From assembly GCF_041929345.1 (NCBI RefSeq), contig NZ_JBHFNQ010000220.1:1-64000 (forward strand): 64,000 bases of DNA, read 5' to 3'. The DNA comes from Floridanema aerugineum (GTDB lineage Bacteria > Cyanobacteriota > Cyanobacteriia > Cyanobacteriales > Aerosakkonemataceae). Both the position numbers and the translations under genes were made by a program. Below are positions 8,115 to 16,446 of the stretch, one piece after another. Numbering within the stretch: the stretch's first letter is position 1; each line of letters opens with the position of its first letter. The notes under the pieces are model-generated. The model was not told the origin of the DNA and searched no databases. It was given only the letters and a program-made list of their open reading frames with translations.

Positions 8115-10433
8115 ATGCCAGTCAAAATTATTCGGGCGGCGTTTCGGGAAATTCAAAAACTCTCCCATGAGGATTTCCGCAAAGTCTGCAAAATCATTAG
8201 CCGCTTAAACGTAAGTCAAGACGACCACCTAGATACTATTAGCTTACAGGGATTTTCCCATTGGCGGCGAACTCGCTTGGGAGATGTGCGCGTTATCTGG
8301 GAACGAGTCGATCGAGATAATATTTTAGTAATTAAGGCGGGGTTGCGGAAAGATATTTATGATAATTTATTTGACAATCCCAACTGCGATGAACCTTTAG
8401 CAGTAGAACAACTTCTCAATCCTGATGGAACTCCCCTCAAAAATAATCCTACTTATCAAGTTCCACTAACCAATATTTCTGATTCTGATTGGAAACAAGA
8501 AGCAGAAGACACTTGGTATAACTTTGTCTATGGCGGCGGCTATCGATACTCCCCTTTACTAACATCTTACCAGCAAGAAGTACTCTCTGGATTAACGCCT
8601 CATTCGACAAATAATAAAGCATGGATCGTTCAAAGTGCGCCCGGAACAGGTAAAACAGTTTGCGCTGCTTTAAAAGCTTGTGAAATGTACTGGGAACATG
8701 AGTGTAACACTATGTTAATTGTACCAGAAGCACTCTGCCAAGACGTAGCAAAATTTGCGGAAATTAAGCAGATATTAGAGCTAAATCCCGAAGGTTTTTG
8801 GCTGGGAACATTTCGCGATTTTTTGGCAAAGGTAGATCCTAAATTGCATTCTCGTCTCGCTACACCAGAGCAAGAATCAGAGGTTTTATGGAGATTAGAC
8901 AATCCTCATATTCCAGATTCACAACTGATTAGTTCTAGAGAAGTTATCTCATATTCAGATGATGTTTTATTGTATCAAGCTTTCATTTTAAATCAGGAAA
9001 ATACCCTGAGAAATCGCAGTCCAATTTATAAAGCCAACCAACAACGTATTAAAGAGCTTGAGGAGAGGATAAAACCAAACAAGTGGAAAGAAAAATTAGG
9101 TAATAGCCTTTGTCGCTTGGATGCTGCTAGAGAGCTTAAAAGAAAACCACCATTACCACTTTTAACTGATAAACCTACAATTTTGATTGTTGATGAAGCG
9201 CAAGATTTTCTCTTAGCTGAGTTGCAAGCTTTGCTAGCTGTACGGGAAGCTTGGGAAAAACAGGGATATCCGACTTATCTCTGGTTTTTGGGAGATTTAA
9301 ATCAAAAGATTAAACCGACAGATTTATATATTTGGGGTCATTTAGAACTGGGTGATTCGGTTAAACTTTTGTACAACTACCGAAATTCTCGACGCATTTT
9401 AGAGTTTGCTAATCAATTTTTGAAATTTGCCGAACCGTTTCGCAATCGACATCAAGAAATTCCCGAAACTTCCGATCCAAATAATGCTTTTGAGTTGGGG
9501 GAATCAGTTAGTTTAGTTAAGTTTTCTTCCCAAGAACAAGCTTTAGAGTTTTTACATTTATTGAATTCTTCGGTGCAAGAGGAGGGGAGAGAAAGGTATT
9601 TTTTGCGGTTGTCAGCTAATCGGGTGAAGGTGCTTTGTTGCGATCGCATTTTTCCCAAGTTTAATAACCTAGAAATTTTCCCCGCCGCACAAGCAAAAGG
9701 GCGAGAATTTGAAGCTTGTGTAGCTTTTGGAATCTTCGCTGGTACTGGTAAACCTTCATTGCAAGAAAGTTTACAATGGTATACCCTACTTACTCGCCCT
9801 CGATCGCGTTTATTAATAGTTGCAACTAGCCAAGAATTAGAACGAATTGGTGATGATTATTTTCAATGTTGCCGAAGGATTGATGCTCAATCTGCTGCTA
9901 CTTGGATAGCCGAAATCGCCAGTGATAATGATATCAGTGAAATTCGCAATAATGCGGAAAATAAAAAACAGGAATTACTGGCAAGCTGTGCCAAAGGCAA
10001 GCCTTTTTTTGACACTTACTTAGTTTTAGACTTAGCTGGTGTTGCGGGTGAAGAACTTTCCCGATGGGAACAAAAAGCTATTGCTGAATTGAGCAATCAT
10101 TCTGCTAGTTTGCCCAGAGAATTAGAGCAAATTCCGAATAATAATATTTCCCTACGTTGTTTGCTGCTTAGGGCGATGCACCGTTCTTGGGAAGCGGTTG
10201 ATTTGGCGTTTGAATTACAAGAAAATAACCCGGAAGAATATCAACGTTTACTTACTAGTATTGCTCAAAATTTAGAAAATAAAAATCTGATTTATGAAGC
10301 AGCAAGAGTGCGGATAAAATTAGGAAAACCTTGGCAGAATGATTATCCTTTTCCCGAAATAGCAGAAAAGTCAGGCTCTTTGTTATCTTTATTGTGTCAG
10401 GCTTTTATCGATCGACCTTTTCCCAACCTTTAG
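8115..10433 (+). CDS. RelE/ParE-like domain fused to SF1 (UvrD-type) helicase
   Basis: 772 residues from the ATG of MPVKIIRAAF; upstream in-frame ATG 8010 would add residues encoded by repeat DNA. Residues 1-85 resemble the RelE/ParE toxin fold (RRTRLGDVRVIWERV, LVIKAGLRKDIYD). The rest carries superfamily-1 helicase motifs: Walker A SAPGTGKT (about 180), Walker B TILIVDEAQDF (about 355), an arginine-rich YNYRNSRRI (motif IV-like), AKGREFEACVAFG (motif V-like) and LLTRPRSRLLI (motif VI-like). A C-terminal helical region follows without a recognised domain. It probably binds and hydrolyses ATP. Whether the toxin-like domain cleaves RNA is unknown. A coiled-coil membrane protein gene follows 24 bases later, suggesting an operon. 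Confidence 0.75.
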   Translation: MPVKIIRAAFREIQKLSHEDFRKVCKIISRLNVSQDDHLDTISLQGFSHWRRTRLGDVRVIWERVDRDNILVIKAGLRKDIYDNLFDNPNCDEPLAVEQLLNPDGTPLKNNPTYQVPLTNISDSDWKQEAEDTWYNFVYGGGYRYSPLLTSYQQEVLSGLTPHSTNNKAWIVQSAPGTGKTVCAALKACEMYWEHECNTMLIVPEALCQDVAKFAEIKQILELNPEGFWLGTFRDFLAKVDPKLHSRLATPEQESEVLWRLDNPHIPDSQLISSREVISYSDDVLLYQAFILNQENTLRNRSPIYKANQQRIKELEERIKPNKWKEKLGNSLCRLDAARELKRKPPLPLLTDKPTILIVDEAQDFLLAELQALLAVREAWEKQGYPTYLWFLGDLNQKIKPTDLYIWGHLELGDSVKLLYNYRNSRRILEFANQFLKFAEPFRNRHQEIPETSDPNNAFELGESVSLVKFSSQEQALEFLHLLNSSVQEEGRERYFLRLSANRVKVLCCDRIFPKFNNLEIFPAAQAKGREFEACVAFGIFAGTGKPSLQESLQWYTLLTRPRSRLLIVATSQELERIGDDYFQCCRRIDAQSAATWIAEIASDNDISEIRNNAENKKQELLASCAKGKPFFDTYLVLDLAGVAGEELSRWEQKAIAELSNHSASLPRELEQIPNNNISLRCLLLRAMHRSWEAVDLAFELQENNPEEYQRLLTSIAQNLENKNLIYEAARVRIKLGKPWQNDYPFPEIAEKSGSLLSLLCQAFIDRPFPNL

Positions 10434-10457
10434 TTAAATAAATACAGAGGTGCTATT

Positions 10458-11456
10458 GTGGCTGAAACTGATTTGGATACTATTAAAAATTTGGAAAAAC
10501 TCTGGCAAAAAATCACTGAGGGAATCACTAAAGCTAGTGAAGGTGTGACTAAAGCTGATGAAATTCTCAACCAAGTTAGAGAAGTACAGGGGGAAATTTC
10601 TAGTGCTTTAGATAATAAGTTAGAAGTAGAACAATTGCTTCGGGATGCTCAGAAACAGGTAAGGCGAATTCAGAAATTGGGTGCTAATGTAGAAATCCGA
10701 ATCAAAGATTTAGAGCGGATGGAAGAGAAAGTTAAGTCTGCGGTAGATGAAGTAGGCGATCCTGAAATATTGGCAACTTTAAATCAAGATATTCAAAATG
10801 CTCGTAGGGATTTAGTTGAATCTAAAACTCAGCTGCAAGAAATTAGGCGGGAAGTGGAAGCAGCTAGGGGAAATGTCTCTGGAATAACTATCAAAAATGA
10901 AGCTATATTGCAAGAAGTTAGGCAGGTTAAATTAGAAATAGGAGAATTGCGGGAAGATGTGGTTTCTGTGATTAAAGAAGTAGGCGGAAGGGAGGGTTTA
11001 GAAAGGTTGCGACAAGAGTATTATAATGTTAGCGATCACTTAAGTCAAATCACCGATCATTTTAATCAGAATGCTCAAGAAAAGTGCCAAATTTTGCAAA
11101 ATGAAGCATCCCGCATTGAAGAAACACAGAAAATCACCAAACAGCAACTTGCAGAATCTCAGGAATTAATCGCTAAAATTCAATCAAAATTAGTTGAACA
11201 GGCAATGTCAGAAGTTGAAAAAGTCCTCCAGGGAGTGCAAGTTCAAGAAGCGCAAGTTTTAGATCAATTAGCATCTCTGGGAGAGACTATTCGCCAACAA
11301 GAACTCCTGAAGTTAAAGTTAGAAAATATGGAGAAAGAGCAACAACGCCAAAGTAAGTTGCTCAAGCGCGGAATCTGGGGAATTTTGGTGGTTTTAGGGA
11401 TGATTGCTATTTTGATTGGCGTAGTTGTTGGCAAGCTAATTGTATTGCTAGAATGA
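10458..11456 (+). CDS. Long coiled-coil protein with C-terminal membrane anchor
   Basis: 332 residues starting at a GTG (MAETDLDTIKN). Almost the whole chain to about 300 is heptad-patterned, charged and glutamine-rich, indicating a long coiled coil. It ends in one strongly hydrophobic span at about 308-331 (GIWGILVVLGMIAILIGVVV), i.e. a tail anchor with the coiled coil in the cytoplasm. It starts 24 bases after the helicase-fusion gene, so the two are probably cotranscribed and may work together. I do not recognise a named family. A role as membrane-tethering sensor or scaffold for the helicase is inference. Confidence 0.65.
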   Translation: MAETDLDTIKNLEKLWQKITEGITKASEGVTKADEILNQVREVQGEISSALDNKLEVEQLLRDAQKQVRRIQKLGANVEIRIKDLERMEEKVKSAVDEVGDPEILATLNQDIQNARRDLVESKTQLQEIRREVEAARGNVSGITIKNEAILQEVRQVKLEIGELREDVVSVIKEVGGREGLERLRQEYYNVSDHLSQITDHFNQNAQEKCQILQNEASRIEETQKITKQQLAESQELIAKIQSKLVEQAMSEVEKVLQGVQVQEAQVLDQLASLGETIRQQELLKLKLENMEKEQQRQSKLLKRGIWGILVVLGMIAILIGVVVGKLIVLLE

Positions 11457-11503
11457 GGAAATTCAATTGGTAAATTATCTCTAGAAAAAAGGAGTTAGGG
11501 AAA

Positions 11504-11722
11504 ATGGGGGAAAAACGAGTTTCTGATTTGACGATCGAGGAATTTAAGACTTTAGTTTATGATTTAGTAGATGAGCGGTTGCAGCACTGGCAGCCAACCC
11601 AAAAACCAGTGAAAAAGCGCTCTTTAAAGGAGATTCTTGACTCGATCGATCGCCATCGTTGGACACCTCCACCAGGAGCTAAATCAACTTGGGAAATGTT
11701 ACGTGAAGATAGAGACAGCTAA
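11504..11722 (+). CDS. VapB-type antitoxin (small, charged)
   Basis: 72 residues, highly charged, with the N-terminal helix VSDLTIEEFKTLVYDLVDER and a proline-rich tail, as in small cyanobacterial antitoxins paired with PIN toxins. Its TAA overlaps the ATG of the following PIN gene (TAATG), so translation is coupled. Spaced 47 bases from the upstream coiled-coil gene. DNA binding is assumed from the class and not visible as a clear motif. Confidence 0.7.
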   Translation: MGEKRVSDLTIEEFKTLVYDLVDERLQHWQPTQKPVKKRSLKEILDSIDRHRWTPPPGAKSTWEMLREDRDS

Positions 11723-12165
11723 TGACAATTTATGTAATTGACACTAGTGTACTAATTCAGTATTTTATTACCGAGCCTTACACAGCAGAAGTAGGAGTTT
11801 TGTTGGCTCAGATGGATCGAGGTGATGAGTTATATGTCCCGGAATTTTGCTTGATATAATCTGTTAATGTTTTTTGGAAGAAAGTCCGGTTTCAAGGGTT
11901 GTCACAGGAGGATGCTGAACAATTTATTATTGATCTGTTAGATTTACCGTTGCAAATTGTACCTATTAAAGAGTTGCTACCTCGCGCATTTGAAATTGGT
12001 CTGGCTCACCAATTAGCAATTTATGATTCTCTGTATATCGCTTTAGCATTAAACTTAAATTGTCCTTTAATTACTGTGGACGATCGCCAACTAAATGCCG
12101 CAATAGCTAACAGTGTAATTATTAAACCTATTACTGATTTTTCGCCCGGTGAGCCAAGAATATAG
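11722..12165 (+). pseudogene. PIN-domain (VapC-type) toxin interrupted by a TAA codon
   Basis: The frame from ATG 11722 encodes a PIN domain start (YVIDTSVLIQYF, with the first metal-binding Asp) and reads to TAA at 11857-11859. The same frame continues without shift through VNVFWKKVRFQG, YDSLYIALALNL and CPLITVDDRQL to a TAG ending at 12165. In related cyanobacterial PIN proteins the position of the stop is a conserved Glu (EFCLLE-type motif), one of the metal-binding acids, so one change GAA to TAA explains it. The toxin is presumably inactive while its antitoxin gene is intact. A fragment could re-initiate downstream but would lack the first acids. Confidence 0.85.
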
Positions 12166-12204
12166 TAACCCAAGTTGCTAGTTATAAGATTAGTCTGATT
12201 CTTT

Positions 12205-12270
12205 GTACGTTGTTGGGCTTTAGCTCTCTTAGGAAACGTGGCATAAGAGGGCTAAAGCCCAACAACGTAC
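12205..12270. repeat. Perfect 20-bp-arm palindrome (GTACGTTGTTG family)
   Basis: GTACGTTGTTGGGCTTTAGC at 12205-12224 is perfectly inverted at 12251-12270. A related palindrome with the same GTACGTTGTTG ends lies at 26615-26671, and a half copy follows 27619. Likely a dispersed element that may also terminate transcription after the broken toxin gene. Confidence 0.8.
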
Positions 12271-12337
12271 CTTTATGTAAATAACTAGCAACTTGCGTTA
12301 GTAGTTCTATTTGATTGTTGAAAAATATTTTTTTTGA

Positions 12338-12412
12338 ACCACGTTAGCGCAGCGATTCGTGATAGCGAATTAGACGCGAAGGACACGAAGGACACAAAGG
12401 GGAGAAACACAG
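12338..12412. repeat. Dispersed GAACCAC...GACACGAAGGACAC repeat
   Basis: Contains TTGAACCACG, then GAAGGACAC repeated as GACACGAAGGACACAAAGG. The same type appears at about 61014-61101 and, inverted, at about 21869-21903. It is non-coding. Together with the palindrome at 12205 it accounts for most of the gap before hom. Confidence 0.55.
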
Positions 12413-12493
12413 AGAAGTTACTTGATGATTGATTGAGAATTGCTATAGACAATTTTTTCTCAAAGTGTCTCGGTTAACGCGACAAATGTCACA

Positions 12494-13864
12494 ATGGTTG
12501 TGGAAAGGTTTAGTCAGAACAGGTTAGAAAGCGTGAGTTTTAAAATTGGTTTACTGGGACTAGGTACGGTGGGAACGGGAACGGCGGAAATTTTGCTCTC
12601 TCCAGAAGGTCGTCACCCGTTGGTGCAAGAATTGGAAATCTATCGGGTGGGAGTGCGCGACATCTCGAAACCCCGTGATGTACAAATATCTAAGGACATT
12701 CTGACTACTGATTTGGAAGCGATCGCTACAGACCCAGAAGTTGATATTGTGGTAGAACTTTTGGGTGGCCTGGAACCTGCGCGATCGCTAATCCTCAAAG
12801 CTATTGCTCACGGGAAGCACGTCGTTACCGCTAACAAAGCCGTAATTTCCCGTTTCGCTGAAGAAATCTACGATGCTGCTAACGAAAAAGGCGTTTACGT
12901 GATGTTGGAAGCAGCAGTCGGCGGCGGTATCCCCATCATTCAACCTTTAAAGCAAACTTTAGGCGTTAACCGCATTCAAGCAATTACAGGCATTGTCAAC
13001 GGTACGACTAACTACATCCTCACCCGGATGCAAAATGAAGGTGCTGATTTTGCTGATGTTTTAGCCGATGCTCAAAAGTTAGGTTACGCTGAAGCCGATC
13101 CTACAGCTGATGTAGAAGGATTTGATGCCGCTGATAAAATTGCTATTCTCGCTTCTTTGGCTTATGGCGGACGCATCAAACTGGATGAAGTTTATCACGA
13201 AGGAATTACCAAAGTTGGTGCGGCAGATATTTCTTATGCCGAAAAGTTGGGTTTTGTGATTAAGTTACTCGCTGTTGCTAAACAAATGACTGTTGCACCA
13301 TCAGAACCAGAACTTTTACAAGTGCGAGTTCATCCGACTTTAGTGCCGAAACAGCATCCTTTAGCTAGTGTCAGCGGTGTTTACAATGCTATTTTCGTCG
13401 AAGGCGATCCGATCGGTCAAGTCATGTTCTACGGTAGAGGTGCAGGTGCAGGCCCAACCGCTAGCGCCGTAGTTTCCGATATTCTAAACATAGCCTCTAT
13501 CCTGAAAACAGTTTCCCAACCCCCAACCCCCAACCCCCAACCCCCAACCCCTAACCTCCATCCTCTCTTAGCTTGCACCCATCAGCATTATTGCCAAATT
13601 GCGCCGATGGAAGAACTCGTTACCCGTTTTTACGCTCGTTTCTTGACAAATGACAACCCAGGTGTTATAGGACACCTGGGAACTTCTTTCGGCAATCATG
13701 GTGTTAGTTTGGAATCGGTTGTGCAAACAGGTTTTCAAGGAGAGTTAGCCGAAATTGTGGTTGTGACTCACGATGTCCGCGAAGGCAATTTCCGTCAAGC
13801 TTTGGCAGAAATTCGATCGCTTGATGCTGTAGATAGTATTGCCAGCTTACTAAGAGTTTTGTAA
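12494..13864 (+). CDS. hom: Homoserine dehydrogenase
   Basis: Reduces aspartate 4-semialdehyde to homoserine for threonine and methionine synthesis. Seen: Rossmann motif GLLGLGTVGTGTAE (about 19-32), VVTANKAVIS, GIVNGTTNYILT, EGFDAADKIAILA, and a C-terminal ACT-like regulatory domain (about 375-456). At 456 residues it is longer than usual because of two things: a short N-terminal extension before SFKIGLLG, and an in-frame block of proline/asparagine-rich repeats between the catalytic and ACT domains. The ATG at 12494 is used; a GTG nearer to SFKIG is a possible alternative. Confidence 0.96.
   Translation: MVVERFSQNRLESVSFKIGLLGLGTVGTGTAEILLSPEGRHPLVQELEIYRVGVRDISKPRDVQISKDILTTDLEAIATDPEVDIVVELLGGLEPARSLILKAIAHGKHVVTANKAVISRFAEEIYDAANEKGVYVMLEAAVGGGIPIIQPLKQTLGVNRIQAITGIVNGTTNYILTRMQNEGADFADVLADAQKLGYAEADPTADVEGFDAADKIAILASLAYGGRIKLDEVYHEGITKVGAADISYAEKLGFVIKLLAVAKQMTVAPSEPELLQVRVHPTLVPKQHPLASVSGVYNAIFVEGDPIGQVMFYGRGAGAGPTASAVVSDILNIASILKTVSQPPTPNPQPPTPNLHPLLACTHQHYCQIAPMEELVTRFYARFLTNDNPGVIGHLGTSFGNHGVSLESVVQTGFQGELAEIVVVTHDVREGNFRQALAEIRSLDAVDSIASLLRVL
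13515..13559 (+). repeat. CCCCAAC tandem repeat inside hom
   Basis: About six copies of a CCCCCAA-type heptamer run through the hom reading frame and encode a PPTPNPQ-type linker between the catalytic and ACT domains. It keeps the frame. Such G/C-rich heptamers are normally intergenic in filamentous cyanobacteria. Confidence 0.8.
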
Positions 13865-13890
13865 AGGCTGTGTGAAGCTACCAACTCAAG

Positions 13891-13937
13891 CCTGTTCTCT
13901 GTTCCCTGTTTCCTATTCCCTGTTTCCTATTCCCAAT
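13891..13937. repeat. TTCCCTGTTTCCTA heptamer repeat
   Basis: Tandem CTGTTCC/CTGTTTC/CTATTCC heptamers directly downstream of hom; a typical cyanobacterial short tandem repeat. The rest of the gap to 14057 shows nothing clear. Confidence 0.7.
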
Positions 13938-14057
13938 AGCTAATTTAAAAATTATTTGAAAATTTCTGTCAATTAGGTGACAAAAAGGCCGAAACAGGGT
14001 ATAAGTAGAATCAGGTTTGAATATTGAGAATTTATTTCATTTAGGTTGGAAGCTCGG

Positions 14058-14306
14058 ATGGAGCAATCGAGTATAAATCCCACAGATTCACAGGTAGTGG
14101 CGGTGTGCCGTTGCGATCGATGGCAAGTCTACCGCCGACTACAAAGTTTAGAGATTCCCTGCTGTTGTAATGGCAATGGCAGCTTAGAAGTCGAAATAAA
14201 TAGCCCCTTAGCGGCGATTCAATTGTGGTGCGTCATCAAGCAATTGACAGCACCTCGCAGCGAGTTAGTCGTGCAGTTGAACCGTTGCTGGGAGCTAAAA
14301 TCATAA
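14058..14306 (+). CDS. Conserved small cyanobacterial protein, unknown
   Basis: 82 residues from the ATG at 14058 (MEQSSINPTD); a TTG at 14046 would add four. It is cysteine-rich near the middle (VCRCDRW, PCCCNGNG) with the helical segment RWQVYRRLQSLEI and a C-terminal AAIQLWCVIKQL. The Asp-Arg-Trp core looks like a conserved short cyanobacterial family without known function. The close CxC and CCC groups could bind metal, which is speculation. Gene order places it 60 bases before the [2Fe-2S] protein. Confidence 0.65.
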   Translation: MEQSSINPTDSQVVAVCRCDRWQVYRRLQSLEIPCCCNGNGSLEVEINSPLAAIQLWCVIKQLTAPRSELVVQLNRCWELKS

Positions 14307-14366
14307 TTAAAAACTGATATTTTTTGGCAATTGTGTTGTTGTTGACATTAGAGGTTAAGGGAAAAA

Positions 14367-14975
14367 ATGGGTAAGAAAAATTGTCAAGTAACCGAGTTTT
14401 GCCTCCAAGGACGGTTTGTCGGCTTTGTGCTGGAGGATGGTTATCAGATTAAGTTGTTGCGACTGGAGACAGTAGAGGGGGAATCTTGGATTAAACTGTC
14501 TAAAGAGGCAAGGGCTGGGTTAGGACAAGTTTTACTACCTGGAGATTGGATCGAAGTTTGTGGAGAACGGAAACTGGATACACAGACGGGGGCAGTGAAG
14601 CTGAAAGCTTATAGAATTAGGCTGAAGGCGGGGGTACAAACGCAAATAGTGTCGTTAGAGGCAAAAGTTTCCCAGTCAAAGAAAAAGCCAGCTTGTATTT
14701 TAGTGTGTCAGAAGTCTGATTGCTGCAAGCGGGGGGCGATGGAAGTTACTCAGGCGTTAGCGGAAGGGTTGCGCGATCGCAATTTGGAACAAGAAGTAAT
14801 TGTCAAAGGCACAGGCTGTATGAAACAATGTAAGGCAGGGCCAAATATTGTGATGCCAGATAAAACTCCTTATCGTCGCATTGATGCAAGTGTTGTGCCG
14901 GAAATTTTAGATAAACATTTTGATACCGAAAATCAATCTAAAGATGCGGTTCCAGTTTTCGCAACTGTGGTTTAA
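14367..14975 (+). CDS. Thioredoxin-like [2Fe-2S] ferredoxin-domain protein
   Basis: 202 residues. Residues 1-95 form an OB-like or unknown N-terminal domain (CLQGRFVGFVLEDGYQIKLL). Residues about 108-190 are a thioredoxin-fold ferredoxin: LVCQKSDCCKRGA supplies the first cysteines and GCMKQCKAGPNIVMPD the second pair, the CX(n)C...CxxxC pattern of NuoE-type [2Fe-2S] domains. It is probably a soluble redox carrier or metal-sensing protein; the partner is unknown. RBS GGTTAAGGG precedes the ATG. Confidence 0.85.
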   Translation: MGKKNCQVTEFCLQGRFVGFVLEDGYQIKLLRLETVEGESWIKLSKEARAGLGQVLLPGDWIEVCGERKLDTQTGAVKLKAYRIRLKAGVQTQIVSLEAKVSQSKKKPACILVCQKSDCCKRGAMEVTQALAEGLRDRNLEQEVIVKGTGCMKQCKAGPNIVMPDKTPYRRIDASVVPEILDKHFDTENQSKDAVPVFATVV

Positions 14976-15010
14976 TTTAAATCAAAGTTGCCGTGTAGAG
15001 GGTAATCAAG

Positions 15011-16114
15011 ATGACAGAATCACAGCGCCCAGAACCTAAATCAGCGAAAAAAGAGCCTTTAGGGTTTGATGAATTTGTTGCAGTTTTGGTTGCCTTGCTA
15101 TCGATCGGCAGTATTTTCTTTTGGAGTATAAGTAGAAAGCCAATTAATTGGAGTTTAACAAGTACAACGCCTGCTCAAGTTTCTCCTAGCCCAAGAAGTT
15201 CTTTGTTGACACCAAGATTAATTTTACCTTGGTTGGCGAATCGTGCAGTCGATCGGGAAAGGAGAGCGGTTAGAGAAGGCACTGATGGGACAACTGAAAA
15301 CAGAGTCGTAGTTGTCGATCCACGAAGAAATGTAAATAGGTTAGGTGTAGTTCCTGAAGTTGTTCAACCTGATGTACCAGGGGGAGTTGCGATCGTTCCG
15401 ATACCTGCACCTCAAGTAGTGGAAACACCAGCTGCACCAAGAACTCCAGCTATTCCACTGCAACCGAAAGCTGTACCAGACGTACCAACACCAGCAAAAC
15501 CAATAGCGAAAGCACCACAACCGATTAAATTTGTAGATATTCCCGGTAACTATTGGGCCGCTCCTTATATTTTAGGGTTACAAAGACAAGGAGTAATTAG
15601 TGGTTTTCCTGCTGGATATTTTCGCCCAGATCAACCAGTAACTCGTGCAGAGTTCGCCGCAATTTTAGAGAAAGGTTTGGGGACGAAAATTACTAGCGAA
15701 ACTATAAACTTTAAAGATGTTACTAATAGTTTTTGGGCGGCTCCAGCGATTAAAAAAGCAAGTGGAAGCGAGTTTATCGCAGGTTTTCCAGACCAAAGTT
15801 TCCGACCAAAATTACAAATTCCGAGAGTGCAAGCGATCGTCGCTTTAGCTAGCGGTTTGAATTTACCAGAACCCGCTAATGCCGATCAAATTTTAAAACA
15901 AAAATATAAAGATGCCGCCCAAATTCCGAACTATGCGAGGAGAAAAGTTGCAGCGGCTACCCAAGCAGGAATTGTGGTGAATTATCCCAATACAAATGTA
16001 TTAAATCCAAATCGAAATGCCACTCGTGCAGACATAGCTGCTTTAGTTTATCAAGCAAGAGTGAAGCAAGGTAAAGCGCAGAATGTTAATGGAAAGAATG
16101 TGGTGAAGCCTTAG
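15011..16114 (+). CDS. SLH-domain membrane-anchored protein
   Basis: 367 residues. A hydrophobic segment at about 24-43 (AVLVALLSIGSIFFWSI) is a signal anchor. A proline-rich spacer covers about 110-170. Three S-layer-homology repeats follow: about 174-220 (FVDIPGNYWAAPYI, ISGFPAGYFRPDQPVTRAE), 235-280 (FKDVTNSFWAAPAI, IAGFPDQSFRP) and 297-347 (YKDAAQIPNYARRKV). The domain order suggests an envelope protein whose SLH part faces the periplasm and binds cell-wall polymer. A strong hairpin terminator follows. Confidence 0.9.
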   Translation: MTESQRPEPKSAKKEPLGFDEFVAVLVALLSIGSIFFWSISRKPINWSLTSTTPAQVSPSPRSSLLTPRLILPWLANRAVDRERRAVREGTDGTTENRVVVVDPRRNVNRLGVVPEVVQPDVPGGVAIVPIPAPQVVETPAAPRTPAIPLQPKAVPDVPTPAKPIAKAPQPIKFVDIPGNYWAAPYILGLQRQGVISGFPAGYFRPDQPVTRAEFAAILEKGLGTKITSETINFKDVTNSFWAAPAIKKASGSEFIAGFPDQSFRPKLQIPRVQAIVALASGLNLPEPANADQILKQKYKDAAQIPNYARRKVAAATQAGIVVNYPNTNVLNPNRNATRADIAALVYQARVKQGKAQNVNGKNVVKP

Positions 16115-16125
16115 TTCATTTAAAG

Positions 16126-16376
16126 TTATTGATTAATAGGAAAAAATCCACTAAAGACGGCTAAAAAACATTTTTAAGTCTGGTTTAGTGGATTTTGGTT
16201 ATAAATTTAGGAAGTCAGCCTCTATGTGTAGGGTGCGTTAGTACTAACGTAACGCACCATTCCACCACACCCACTACCAATGCGTAAGTCCTGCTTTTCA
16301 AACATCCTCTTAGTGGAGATAAACTTATTGGTTAATATAGAAAAATCCACTAAAGACAGCTAAAGAACATTTTTTA
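16126..16376. repeat. Direct duplication of a ~50-bp terminator arm
   Basis: 16126-16177 and 16325-16376 are about 85% identical, each containing AAAATCCACTAAAGAC and GCTAAA(A/G)AACATTTTT. Only the first copy keeps its right stem arm. A GTAGGGTGCGT-type palindrome (16228-16260) and an AAT-GCGTAAGTCCTG end (about 16280-16295) sit between. The duplication lies immediately upstream of the DUF4157 gene. Confidence 0.7.
16143..16196 (+). terminator. Long hairpin after the SLH gene
   Basis: AAAATCCACTAAA (16143-16155) pairs perfectly with TTTAGTGGATTTT (16184-16196), 13 bp around a 28-base loop, beginning about 28 bases after the SLH stop. Confidence 0.65.
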
Positions 16377-16446
16377 GCTCACTTGGGAAAGCACAGTAAC
16401 AACCGAAGAGCCAGAATAGTAACCCACCAGCCAACCGAAGTTTAAT

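Noticed and set aside
11857..11859. In-frame stop in VapC as recoding (selenocysteine or readthrough)
   Set aside because: The stop is TAA, not TGA, and the position is normally a plain Glu; a nonsense mutation is simpler.
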